Shown: piece after piece, positions 24,364 to 36,064 of the stretch | How positions within the stretch are numbered: the first letter of the stretch is position 1 | Layout of the letters: each line of letters begins with the position of its first letter | Assembly: GCA_011316305.1 (NCBI GenBank) | Contig: SAUG01000057.1 | Coordinates: 248,001-312,000 of the forward strand | Source of the DNA: Rusavskia elegans | Lineage: Eukaryota; Ascomycota; Lecanoromycetes; Teloschistales; Teloschistaceae | Length of the DNA stretch: 64,000 nt | Reading direction: 5' to 3' | Notes under the pieces: model-generated | The model's input: only the letters and a program-made list of their open reading frames with translations | Database searches by the model: none | What the model was told of the DNA's origin: nothing | Program-made: the position numbers and the translations under genes

Positions 24364-25983
24364 ATTCAAAACGGTTTTTTCCGAAAGAATATTTTAATTA
24401 TATAAACGTACTATTAATTCTCTTTTTGGCACCTATTATCTTCTGAAATTTTAGCAGCTCTAGTACCTTCAAATCTGAAGAATTTTTGCTATCAATACTA
24501 AATATTATATCTCGATCAACAGTTATATTAAAGTCGAATATTAGATTTAGATATCTATATATTTGACGAGTGTTTCTATTAGATAATAACGATACTAGTA
24601 TTTTAATTTTCTTTATCACGTTTATATAAAGCTAATTATCATCTATAATACGATTTACTTTTGACGTTTCGTCAAAGAAAATCGTTTTAGATATTACGAG
24701 TCAATCGCAATCTCGAATCAAAAATATTCGCGTTTTAAAAAAATTCCGCTAAATATCGAATCAAAATTGTCAACGACTATAAATACTTGTTAAAACGATG
24801 GTATTTCTAAAGTAGTATACGATTGTAGACGAACTAAAAAAATATATTATAGAACTAATTTATATTTCAAAAAGGCTGGAATATGATCTAGTAATAAAGA
24901 AAAGGAAAAAGCGGAAAAGAATCGAAATCCGATACGTTAGCGACGTTCTGGCGACTAGGCGACGAGTTTCGTCTCCAAACGTTCCAATTATATCTTCAAA
25001 ATCTATATAACGCGTTTGACGTTCACTATATTATAGAATTATATTTTAATTTAAATATAAAATCCGAAATATTTATAGTTTCTAAATATCTACGAACGTT
25101 TATAATCGATTAAAACGATATTATTTCGAGCTATCGAAAACGCGTAGAAAATTTGTTTTAAATATCTAATTTCTAAACGTCTATTGATTTAAAATTTGAT
25201 TATTTTTATATTGTTTGAAAATTTCGAATAAACTTTTCAATCTGTATTATTTGCAATTTATAACGTCAAATACGTATTGAATATATACAGCAGAAAATTG
25301 CAAATATAAAATTTGAATAACTCGTTTTATTAAAAATTGAATTCATCGAAAAATCGTTTAAATAGCGTCTATAAACGATTTCAAACGGCTTTTTAAAAGC
25401 GAAAGAGCAGTTTTTCAGACGGGATTTGACGTTCATCGTAAATCAGTCAATGAATTATTATTTTTAACATGACACGCATGTCTAATAAGGTTTTCAAGAT
25501 TTACACGATCGCGATATAGATTAAAAGTTAGAACGTTCTGTAGATTCGATTCCTCGACGCCTATAGATCGAAATTTTATTTAATCTGAAAGCATTGGAAA
25601 GCGTTGCACGAGCTAGCCAGTTTTAAGTCAAAACATAATTTCGGTTGCAGAAGTTATCTCATGCAGCAAGATCGGCCAATTCAGTTTTGGTGGTCCGGCA
25701 GAACTTCGGTCAATGCGCAGACACTTTCCATCCGATAGATAAGCGGGTACCAATCACTTATGACATCATAAATAGTTGCACGTCTTATTATCGGAATGCT
25801 TCGTTTTATACAAAGAGTTTGTGACTCCTCGAGTATTATCGAATCTTCAATTAGTCGCTTCCCCACTGTCAAGTTGAGCTGAGATAGGCTCTTTAGGCTT
25901 TTTAACCCTCGTAATCGATATTTATTTGCCCCTCCCCAACGGCAAGTTCAAAAGATGCAGACGTCCAGAGATTCAGCAATATA
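24364..25983. other. AT-rich flank, milder mutation, no gene
   Basis: This stretch stays AT-rich but keeps many CA and TG dinucleotides, unlike the retrotransposon next to it. No repeat partner or coding domain is visible. A 73-codon minus-strand frame (24398-24619) is Lys/Ile/Asn-rich and looks like a composition effect. From about 25600 the base composition returns toward normal, and the last 100 bp or so must hold the promoter of the MFS gene. Confidence 0.6.
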
Positions 25984-27630
25984 ATGCGTTCACAGGCCCC
26001 TAGTCTAGAACCGCCTCAGCCAGTAGAGGCAGAGAAGAATGGTCCTGACGGTGGCTCACATGATGGGGAGGACTATTCGATATTCTCGGCCGGAATGCGC
26101 ACCTATCTAACGTACCAGCTCGGTTTCATAATAATCCTCTCAACCCTCACAGCAACGGCTTACCTACCTCTGATTCCCTTGCTCAGTACCCACTTTTCTG
26201 TCTCCATCCAAGCCATTAACCTCACAGTCACAGCCTACGCTATCTGCCAAGCCATCTCACCCGCCCTCTTCGCCTCACTGGCGGACGCATTTGGCCGGCG
26301 TCCAGTCCTGCTCGGCTTGATCGGTCTGTACGCATCTGCCAGTCTTGGCCTTACCCTAAACCAACGCAGCTTCGCTGCACTCTTGGCATTCAGAGTACTC
26401 CAGAGCATTGGCGGTTCCGGCACCGTACCAATCGCATATGGCATTGTTGCCGACGTGGCCGTCGTGTCCGAGCGAGGCAAGATGCTGGGTCCGATGCTCT
26501 CGATGTGCAATGCGATATCAGCAGTGGGACCGGTTGGCGCTGGAGCCATTGCCTTGAGGACCAGTGGTTACAGCTGGATTTTCCGTGCGCTTCTCATTAT
26601 CGCTATCATATGTCTGCTGCTGGTGGGTTTCACGTTGCCAGAAACTGCTCGCAATATTGTTGGCAACGGAATGAAGCCAGTCCACGGGGTTTGGAGAACT
26701 TGGTGGTCATTTTTCCGTGGGAAAGAACAGCTACGCCGCAGTGAACGCAGAGCCGATGATGCCACGGAGGAAAGGCTGCAAATGGATGGGAAGCCAGCTT
26801 GGCGACCTCTGAGCGCTTTCGTCTCTCTTCGTATCGTTCTTTACCCCGACGCGGCTGCCGTTCTGTGCATGGTTGCCTCGTCATACTCTGTCTACTACAC
26901 CTTTCAAGTTGCCATTCCAGTAATTTTTGATGAGGTATACGGCTACAATGAGCTTGAAATTGGACTCGCGTTCCTATCCGGCCTTGCTGGAATGACTGTT
27001 GGTGGAATCACTGCTGGAAAGCTTGTGGACAGGAACTATGCCAACACCGCGCGAAAGTGCAACATCGACGTCGACCGGAAGAAAGGAGACGACTTGAAAG
27101 ACTTCCCTATCGAAAACGCCAGATATCGAAATTGTCTTCCCTTCCTTTCGCTCGAAGTGGCCTTGGTGATTGGATATGGCTGGGTAGTGCAGTCGCATAT
27201 TCACCCATCAGTCCCGCTTATCATGCAATTTTTCATCTGCGCAATTTCGACATTGCTGAGCCATACTTCTAGTGCTCTGCTGGTTGATATTTTTCCGGCC
27301 ATGTCGAGCAGTGCCTATGCTTCTGGACAGATCACCAGGTGCACGTTAAGTGCTGTCTCGGCCGCTATCCTGCAGCCATTGGTAGATGCAGTTGGGAGAG
27401 GCTGGTACTTCACGATTTTCGCTCTTTTCATCGGAATCAGCGGCCTAGGCTCTGTTGTTACTAGTCGGTCAAAAGGCGTGCAATGGCGACAGAAGAGGCA
27501 AGCGACTCCCCACGGCAACGTAACGGACGCAGAGCAAATACCGCAACAGCTCCTAACACCAGCAGCCGATGAAACAGGTGATAGCAGTAACGCAACCCCG
27601 AAGAAAGAAACACTTTCGTCCGGTGTATAA
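25984..27630 (+). CDS. MFS transporter, DHA1 (Qdr-like) drug/H+ antiporter
   Basis: A single-exon, 548-residue major facilitator with about 12 membrane segments. The first half has ALFASLADAFGRRPVLLG (the loop 2-3 motif A) and FRVLQSIGGSGTVPIAYG (the helix 4-5 region). A charged central loop of about 80 residues separates the two halves, and the second half has CTLSAVSAAILQPLVDAVG. Pattern and length match the DHA1 family containing the yeast Qdr and Tpo exporters, so the role is probably export of drugs, polyamines or other small molecules across the plasma membrane. The substrate cannot be read from sequence. It is the first gene to the right of the AT-rich island. Confidence 0.85.
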   Translation: MRSQAPSLEPPQPVEAEKNGPDGGSHDGEDYSIFSAGMRTYLTYQLGFIIILSTLTATAYLPLIPLLSTHFSVSIQAINLTVTAYAICQAISPALFASLADAFGRRPVLLGLIGLYASASLGLTLNQRSFAALLAFRVLQSIGGSGTVPIAYGIVADVAVVSERGKMLGPMLSMCNAISAVGPVGAGAIALRTSGYSWIFRALLIIAIICLLLVGFTLPETARNIVGNGMKPVHGVWRTWWSFFRGKEQLRRSERRADDATEERLQMDGKPAWRPLSAFVSLRIVLYPDAAAVLCMVASSYSVYYTFQVAIPVIFDEVYGYNELEIGLAFLSGLAGMTVGGITAGKLVDRNYANTARKCNIDVDRKKGDDLKDFPIENARYRNCLPFLSLEVALVIGYGWVVQSHIHPSVPLIMQFFICAISTLLSHTSSALLVDIFPAMSSSAYASGQITRCTLSAVSAAILQPLVDAVGRGWYFTIFALFIGISGLGSVVTSRSKGVQWRQKRQATPHGNVTDAEQIPQQLLTPAADETGDSSNATPKKETLSSGV

Positions 27631-28371
27631 ATCAGCCTTTCGGTTAAGAGAATTGCTGGAATGAACTATCAAGACGGCCCGTATGACGACTTCAGCGAAT
27701 TTGTTTCCAAATACAAACATTTGTAGAGGACGTATCATACAGTGGCGCACGGTCGTGAGAATGGCGTATCCAACGCCTAAGAGTATGACCTCAATTGGGG
27801 CCTTTTCGGGGCGCTTGACTGACACCATTTTTAGAGGTCAGGCTCAACGATAAGTTCACAATTACTCAGATGCCTATCACCAACCATTTGATACAAGCAA
27901 AGGTAAAGGAGCACAAGGGAGCACAGAGAGAAGGAAAGGGAGCATGAAGAAAGCAAATGGCCAAAGTCGGGGTCAACAACGCCGTCAACGCTAGGAATTC
28001 CCAGATCTTTCCAGATTTTTCCAAAGAAATACTCCAATTTCCATATTCAAGTCTTACAATTACTACCTGATCGATGTACTTCATGCACCTCGGGGACTGT
28101 AGTGGCACTCCACTACTGTTATGAACAGCTGTATGTATCCGATTTAGGCAAGTCTTACAGGTCTCCACAATAGCCAGACGTTCATCATTTCATCGGGGTA
28201 TTAATGTAGGGACAGAATCAGGGAACTATATGTGGGAGGAGTGGAAGCGGGGTGGAAAGGCCTCAAGCAGCACTGTCGCCCTTCCAATCTTCTCTTTCTG
28301 TGGTTTGGTTGGGCTTGTGGATCCAGTCTCCGCCATCCATCCACAGGGGTTGCTATAACCCAAGTAGAACG
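27631..28371. other. Convergent intergenic region
   Basis: 3' flanks of the MFS gene (plus) and the receptor gene (minus). No coding, RNA or repeat signal seen. Confidence 0.5.
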
Positions 28372-31300
28372 CTATTTCCGAAGCTTCGCGCATTGAACAG
28401 CAGCTACCTCTCCATTTTGTGGGCAGAGCAAAGTTCCGTCGGGCATGATGGCAGAGAGGTGGCCTTCGTTTGCAGTGACCCAATCTCCGGGCAAGAAGTA
28501 ATACTTCTCGATCTCTCCACCACCCGCTTCTGAGCCTTTTCCTCCTGTTCGACCCCTGGGCACCAAAGATGGCAAACGCCAGGTGCATATCCATCGGTCC
28601 ACATCAAGGAACACGAGCCCTCTGTGCGATAAAAAGGCGAGCGGCTCGCGTATACGAGATGCGACATCTGCTGGCAAAAAAGTGTACGGCAACTCGTCGC
28701 TACTGGTGTTCGTGGCGTCACTGCCGGGGTCCAAATGGATGTCGGCAACTTTAAACACCAAATATTGGCTCTCGAGTTGGCTCGACGTGCCGAAGTGAGA
28801 TATCTCCAGTAGGACGTGAGGAGAGTCAGCGTTGGAGAAAAGTCTCCCAACTGTCTCGTTATCCCCCTTCGGACCAAAGTGGCTTTGCAGGGTTTGGATT
28901 GGCGAGATTGTCGCAGGATTTTCAAGCCGGGTAGGCCAATAAGTATAGGTTTTGACTTCTCGAAGGCCAGCCCAAGTGAAGACATGAGCTTTTGTATTTC
29001 CAAAGCCCAAGAGGTAATCAGGAGTGGTTGGATGAGATATCCATTTCACCTTGGACATTCCTATAGGAACTGTCGCTGTAACCAGATCATGCGATATGAG
29101 ATCAACAGAGTAAAGCATTGTGATCGTAGAAGCGAATAGCTGATGACCTGTAGGCTGGAAGACGAGCTGGCTGATATGCCCCTGATGAGGGGGAATCACG
29201 AGGTCAAATTCATGGTTGACCTGCCAGGTGTCTTGAGCTTGACCTGCTTTGGCGATTCTTTTGATCGAAAGCCTCCCACTAAGATCTGTGAATGCAACAA
29301 GACTTCCGTCTTCGCTCCATGCTGCTTGCTCGATGGACATATAGCTGGTCGATCTCTCTAGCTCACATACCTTGCCACGTCCGACTTCGCCGAGTACAGC
29401 AAGGCCATCTTCTGTGCCATAGCAGTAGAGCGGGCCAACCGATTGCCCAGAGAGGACTATAATGTTATCAACCCTTGTGAAGTGATGCTCGGTATGACAG
29501 GAGAGCTTAGTAAGACTTTCAGTCTCACTCAAAGCATCGCTATTATGGTCAGAAAAATCAGAGCTATCAGCAAGACGGACCAGAGTATTGGGCTCCCACA
29601 CGTTGCCATAGGCTCCTCGTATATCATAGAGCCGTCTGGAGTCTGTGCTAAATGAGAGATGAAGGACAGGGTTTGGGGATGACAACTGATATAGCAACGA
29701 CAAGTCTGGGGTTGCATATACCTTGATTGTTCCGACGCCGTCGCCCGTAGCGGCAAGGGAACCGTTCCGGCTAACAGTGAGGTGGTCTCCACCAGTTTGG
29801 ACTGTTGCAGTGGGCTCCTCTTCATATGGGTCCCATTTGAACAACAGCCCTACCTGAGTCAGGCAGAAGACTTCTCCGTTGAATGGGTGCCAAGTAATTC
29901 GGAAGACTTCACCCCAGGTGTTTTCCTGGATTGTCATATCCGTGGCGCCCAGTGTCATATTGCACTGGCCAAGAAGCATTGGCGGCTCCAATTCCCAAAC
30001 CGTGACCGGATGTCCACGGTAGCCGAACGCAACCATGTTTCCATCGGGACTGAGAGCAGAGCATGTGGGAAAATTAACCATTGTGCCTTCCAAGCTCTGT
30101 TCGTCGATTCGGGCTTTCGTATCGTACTCGGCAGAATCATCGTTGAGAGAAAAGGATCTAACGCATCTGTCTTCGCTTCCAACGGTTATCGTATTATCTG
30201 TTTCTACAAAAAGGAGGGTCTGGGGTCTAGGACGTTTCGCCGGATTCTTCACTGTTTTGATGCAGTCACCTGTCGCTATATCCCAGACTCTTGTAGTTAT
30301 GTAGCCGTAGCTGACAAGAAGATTTCCTAATTTGTTCACTTGGATGCTGGATACCCGTTCAGGATGAGTGAGTCGGCCCTGCTCTTCAAATGTAGCAGAT
30401 TTGTAGATCATGATATGGCTCAAGTTTCGATTGTTAGTTAGGATAACAATACGGTTTCCAGCAGCAAGAACAGCAGATGCCATGACCTCTTGCCCCAAAG
30501 AAAAGCGCGCCAGGCAGTCGTCCCAGGTGCTGCTGGTAATTCCAGACACGTGAAGTGCTTTGCTTTCCTTGCGACCGAACTGGAGGTAGATAACGGAATC
30601 CGGGGGGCAGAACGGTGGGATCAATCTGTAAATTGAGTCCGGCTTCTGGATCAAAGTGTTCCCGAATTTCCCCACGATCTTGACGAGGTCAGTGGCCCAA
30701 CCCTCGATGACAGCTATGGCTCGGCGGTGTGCTAGAGACTCCTTTTCATTTAATTTCCGCAGTTTGAGGACGACGTCGGTCAGGTAGCGGGAAGCAACGA
30801 CTAAGGCTCTGAGCTCCTTTCTCCTAGCAGCAACGTGTATCCATGTTAGTACATGGGGTCCGCGTAAGAATTTCTCCACAGTATCCAGGATATCCGGATG
30901 GGTAGCCGTCCCGAGTGAGAAATGGATGAACCACGCACTAGTCGCATAGTCGAGCAGAGCCGGGTGTTGGTTTCGGTTGATCTGGCTTCGAAGCTTTGGG
31001 TCCGTCAGGCGCTGTATGCACCTATTGAACAGCTTGTCGTTCGTGGACTTCCGGTCGATAACCAGCAGCCGATCTCCATCACCTCCGTGCATCAAGTACT
31101 CTCGAGCAGTCTCGTGGATCATGGCAACCTTGCCCTCCTTGTCCACAACCACAAATCCACCACATAAGTCGCCAATCGTCCTGTGGATCTCAAGGAGACC
31201 GTCATTGCCCAATGCGTCGCTGAGCTCTTCGACGCTCAGAAGCCGTTGAGCACACGTCACCCAGCCCAAAATACTTTGGCCAAGTCTCCGATCGTTGGGG

Positions 31301-33487
31301 ATCGACTGAGTCTGGACGGAAACGGCCATCCTGTCGTAGAGGGCTTCCATGCCAGGAGGAAGATCCTTCAATGCATCTTCCACAGCCGCTTTGGTATAGC
31401 AGTTGTTTATCTTCTGGACGGCCAAATGTACCCAGAGAAAGTTACCTCTCGCCCGTTCAAGAATTTGCACCGCAACTTCCTCTCTATAAGAATCTTCGCC
31501 TGCAACGTCCATCTCGCGATCGATATAAGATCGAATATCGTCTCGATTACCTTCTGTTCGAATGGTGTCCATCCGCACCTGTTGCCCTAGTTTCTGACAG
31601 GCTGATGAAATTTCATGTGTCTTCCGACTCACAATGAGGACACGAAGAGGAATGACGGTTGAATTGAGTTCTGAGAGAAGCTTTATCACCGCACTGGGGC
31701 TATCTGCTTCGTCCACACCATCGATAATCCAATACAAAGAGTAGTGAATATCCAATTGGAATAGAATTTGCTTATACAGCCACTGCCAAATATTCCGAAA
31801 GTCTGCTGTTCTGAGGTCCGTGGCTGCCGCTTCAAGCAGGCGAAGTTTGTCTGCATATGCCGGAGTAGAATGCGCGAGTTGACAGGCCAGAGACCGCAGG
31901 ATCATACTCAATGCTCGCTTCTTTCGATCCATAAAGCGTATAAAGAAATAGTGGCAAGGCAAGCCATTTTGGACAAGGTGATCGATTACAAACGAGGAAA
32001 CGATTGACTTCCCACTGGCAGCGTTTCCATGGATCCAAAGGACTCGAGGTCTGAGATGGACGTCTTCTAGCCATCCAAGGAAAGCCTCATGACTAAGAAT
32101 CCAATTACAGGTACCATATGTCCAACGATCTCGAAAGAAGTTGTAGTCTCCGTCAGGTGACTCGGGGACTGAGAGGTACTCCTCGAATTTCACCCTCAAA
32201 GCCTGACTCTTGCTTGCTTGTGGTTCACCTGTGTCAGGAAGTCTTGTCAACACGGCTCCAACTCTGGGCGTGGGGAGGGGATGGTACCTTACCTTTTGGC
32301 TTAGCTTTTCCTACAAGCGACTTCAGAACGTTCCGGATGGTGATGTAGCGAGAGTCGTTAGGGCTTTCATATTTACATACTCCATGATGATCTGCGTCAA
32401 GAGGCTTTGAAATCTCCCCAGGATAGCCCAGTGTGGACGAGTCCTTTTCCAGAACCATCTAGGCGAACCACGGTTAGAGTTTTTCATCTTGCTCCCTTTC
32501 CCCAAAAACACTGCTTACTATCTGAGTCTTTTTGATCAATGTTGTCGGACGAGTCTCGTAAAAAGAGACGATTTGCAGCTTTGGGGCAACATGTCTGAAT
32601 TGCTCATTAAGCTTTTGTAAAGTCTGCGAGCCGGCTGCGAGCTCTGCAATGAACTGCATAGGGTTAGTCGCGAAAGAGACCTGTAGAATGCGATTCAACG
32701 TCTCGGCCAGGTTGGTCCCACGATGCGGTGTTGAGAGAAATATGATCGATGAGACGGATTTAATGATGTACTCGTAAGTTGGATCGTTCTGGCCTTGCAT
32801 ATATGCCTATATATGATTAGAATATATCAGCACTCATCCGTCGCTGCTGAGCGATAGTAGAACGGTACCTCCTTCACAACAAGGCCTCCCATAGAGTGAA
32901 CCACGAAGATGATCGGTCGCTATCTCCGTGTAAGTTGTGCTGTAGATGCTGGCAGGCACGATGGTACTTGCCTCTCCCATTCTAAGATCTTCCAATCTCG
33001 GCACAGACTCATCTTTGGCAAACTTCAAGTCATATAAAAGATCCTTGGCAAAATCCAGGACCGACATTTTGTTTTTCCCACTTCCACGCCGGAAATTCGC
33101 ATTGTATCCGAATGTCATTATCCGTGCTTCATTGATGTCTGGCTCAAAGGGCAGGAACTTCAGCGGCCAGAAGAACTCAGGGTTGTGGTCCTTCGACCAT
33201 GTTGTCCGACTGCCACCTCCAAGGCCATGAACAAAAACGATGTCAACACCCCGATCTCCTGGTGGCCTGTGTATGATCTTCAAGCCAAGAGGATCCTGGT
33301 TCGATGCCTCCGCACCCCGGTTTGCTTGGAAGTAGCTATCTGAGGTTCCGGTAAGGTTTGGATCGGATGGACTAGTGTAACTAGAGTGCGAACTATCGGC
33401 TGGCGAGGGATCGCGCGGGAGAATATGGTGGTTGAACGGATACGGCGACAATGTCTCCTTGATTCCATCACAGGTGTAAGGTGACAC
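28372..33487 (-). CDS. NOD-like receptor: hydrolase-NACHT-WD40
   Basis: A STAND receptor of the kind involved in fungal non-self recognition. Exons from 5': about 33487-32972, 32919-32869, 32806-32519, 32458-32293 and 32228-28372, about 1,625 residues. The N-terminal domain is a SesB-like alpha/beta-hydrolase (DIVFVHGLGGGSRTTW; nucleophile elbow VVHSMGG; IIFLSTPHRGTNLAE). A linker (YPGEISKPLDADHHGVCKY) precedes the NACHT NTPase with Walker A (WIHGNAASGKS) and Walker B (LYWIIDGVDEAD), a winged-helix-like region, then divergent WD40 repeats to the C-terminus. Intron 1 has a GC donor (GAG/GCAAGT). The true start is not settled: there is no in-frame ATG close upstream of 33487, so another 5' exon or an ATG in another frame is likely. 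The trigger is unknown. Confidence 0.88.
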
Positions 33488-34061
33488 ACCATCAGGAAAC
33501 TTTCCATCGTCTACCCGTTTCTTGCCGAAGGCGAACTGTTTCCTGAACTAAAAGATATTACCGTGACGAGTGAGCTTTGGTTGTGCAGCCCGTTGGATAA
33601 GAATTGTGGACAAACCATTGTGATTACTTCGTGTCGCAGTGCAGCCCCTGCAGCACAGCCTTCAGGAAGAAACTTTTTGACTGGGTTTTGTACATTGGCA
33701 TGCCGCACGCTGAACGTAAGACTGGCAATCCAGTTATGGTCAAATGGAATTACTGGACGGCCATGTTTTGAAGAAAACAGGATCAGAAGGAAATGGGATC
33801 AGAGGTCGACAGGGATGTGATGAGGCTGTCCCGGGCGCCTGCTTACATGCATAAGGCTATGAGCTCCTTTATCTTAGGATGTTCCTGCAGAGTCTTATAT
33901 CCAGCATCTTCCACAGATCCAAAATTTGGTAACCTCGATTTTCGAGAGCGACAAGGATTTGTTGTTCAACCTCAATACAATTAACAGGCGAAGATTGGCG
34001 AACACCAGTGGCACACAATACCGAAATTCTACCCCTTTCACCTGCAGTGGAAACCGTGGAT

Positions 34062-35344
34062 ATGGAAGGCCCGGTCAGTATCAAAGAGATTCTTGCCCAG
34101 CTCGATGGCAGGTTCCCCATGGACGAAGCCGTAGTTGAAGGTGAGGATTTTTCGACAATGATTAAACAAAGTCCCCCAACATACGCTGACTTCGACCTCC
34201 AGCCTTGCCACAAGGAACTACCTTTCAATCAGTTGAGAACTTCGGTACAAGTGCCTGGACCATCACAGGGAGGATCATGGCGATTGGGCCGGACGGGACC
34301 GAAAACGCTTATTTCCTGAAGGTCTGCAGCGCCGTCGTCCCGTTCACCAGACATTAAGGTTGAGATTCTGACAAGGCCGGCCTTTAGGTTGCGTATGGCG
34401 AGCACGGTGGTATCATGCTCAGGGGGGAGTTCGAGTCGTCCAAAATCATATATGGAATCATGCCCAGTTTCATCCCTAAGCCTTTCGGATTTGGCAGATA
34501 CAAAGTACAGAACCCGGCCACTTACTTTTACCTATCAGAATTCGTCGACATGGATGTGGCCACCGCACCTGAGCCGGTGGAGTTCACTGGCAGGCTCGCA
34601 CAGATGCACAAGACAAGCCAGTCCCCGACTGGCAAATTCGGCTTTCACGTTGCTACGTGCGATGGCAAGATGGCGCACACGGTCGAATGGGAAGCAAGCT
34701 GGGCCGTCTTCTACCGGAAGCTGCTCGTTGGCGTCTGCAAGCTTGACCTGGAGACGAATGGCCCATGGCCGGAGCTGGAACGAGCCACGGAACAGGTGGC
34801 CACCAAAGTTATCCCTCGTCTGCTCGGAACCCTGCAGGCTGAAGGTCGGAAGATCAAACCCTGTATTATTCACGGAGACCTTTGGGAGGGGAATATGGGC
34901 ATCAACTTAGAGACCGGAGATACCCTCCTGTTCGATGCCGGGTCCTACTACGCTCATAACGAGATGGAACTGGGACACTGGAGATGCGAATTCAGTTCGG
35001 TCTTTCGATCAAAGATATATACCCGGCACTACCTGCGGAACTATCCTGCCGCAGAACCAGTCAGCGAGTTCGACGACCGGAACAGGTTGTATAGCATCAA
35101 AGGAGCTATCAACTACTGTGCCGGGCATCCTGGAAGCATCTTAAGAAAGACGTAAGTGTTATTTGTAAAAAGTCGTAGGTCTTCCCAACAATCGTTAACG
35201 GCGTACAACAGGGCTTACAATAACATGTGTTATCTCTGCGAGAAGTATGCTCCCATTGACGGGATTGACAAATATGATCCACGAATCGATCCCTCGATTA
35301 CTGGTGCCAGTATTGTGCCTCACTTACTTGAAGGGTTGATTTGA
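34062..35344 (+). CDS. Fructosamine/ketosamine-3-kinase family protein
   Basis: A small-molecule or protein-repair kinase with the aminoglycoside phosphotransferase fold; FN3K enzymes phosphorylate sugar amines on glycated proteins so that they fall off. Four exons (34062-34140, 34203-34321, 34388-35151, 35212-35344) join in frame to 364 residues. Visible features are FGTSAWTITGRIMAIG (nucleotide-binding start), NAYFLKVAYGEHG (the Lys), CIIHGDLWEGNMG (catalytic loop) and LLFDAGSYYAHNEMELG (metal-binding Asp). Reading frames without splicing contain stops, so the introns are needed. The ATG at 34062 is the first in frame, but conserved-looking residues lie just upstream, so a further 5' exon is possible. 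It is divergent from the receptor gene. Confidence 0.87.
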
Positions 35345-36064
35345 TCCAAACTGGAATGTCAGATTCGTAGAAGAGGAGAATCCCAGCTTCAGGGAATTAC
35401 TGGGAATATCTTGGTGTGAACCTCCATCAGACCTCAAATACCCGCTAAGATCAAGTCAAGTGTGAGAACATCCGCAGGCAATTTGCACTCACTCGACTGT
35501 TGAGGAAATTGGGCCGTGCGCCAGAGTCCTCGGCACCGGATTCACGTCTCCTTTCCCCCACCAGCGGTTTTAGAAAACGACCGAATATCCAATAAAGCGC
35601 CATAATCAGCTGCTATTAGGTGGAAAACAGTAACTCATATAAGTATTCTATTAATATATAGTTGAGTCGTATGTGGAGGAATACCATAGGGTTGCGAGAA
35701 GTGGGAGGATTGATTAGAGATACGCGGGCGTTATATGAATTGCGATCTATTAGCTTTTGATATATTTGAGTTGTTCATCTGAAGCTCGTTTGAAACAGCT
35801 CTATAAGCGAAGGTGCGTCACAGGCTGATTTACTAGTTTCCGCTTCTCAAAAACGGCCTACTTGAGAACAATTTATATATTTATCCAATGCTTTTGATAG
35901 AGAATTATAAGATATAGACCAGTACCCCCCTTAAGTCTAAAATCACCGGTATTACCAAGGCGGGAGTATTCTTTTATGCCAATTAACGCCAAGCGAGGTG
36001 GCTCCGGGTCGTTTTCCGCGAGCAGCACCAAGCAGCCTCTTTGACGACTGTGACTGCAGAATTG
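35345..36064. other. Intergenic, partly AT-rich, no gene
   Basis: The segment from about 35620 to 35930 is AT-rich with TA-rich runs, perhaps an old repeat fragment. I could not find inverted termini or a coding trace in it. Confidence 0.45.

Noticed and set aside
24398..24619. 73-codon frame in the AT-rich flank as a transposase remnant
   Set aside because: Lys/Ile/Asn content is what AT-rich DNA gives by chance, and no catalytic motif could be seen.
25540..25575. A GATTCGATTCC-like stretch as part of a tRNA
   Set aside because: No matching acceptor stem, D arm or anticodon arm could be found around it.
25681..25872. Short minus-strand frame upstream of the MFS transporter
   Set aside because: Only 63 codons, with no similarity recognised and no splice partner.
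34141..34387. In-frame stops in the fructosamine-kinase-like gene, suggesting a pseudogene
   Set aside because: Two introns (34141-34202 and 34322-34387) with good borders remove the stops and join conserved motifs.
35880..35960. C-run (GTACCCCCC) as the end of a DNA transposon
   Set aside because: No inverted partner could be found within the intergenic region.
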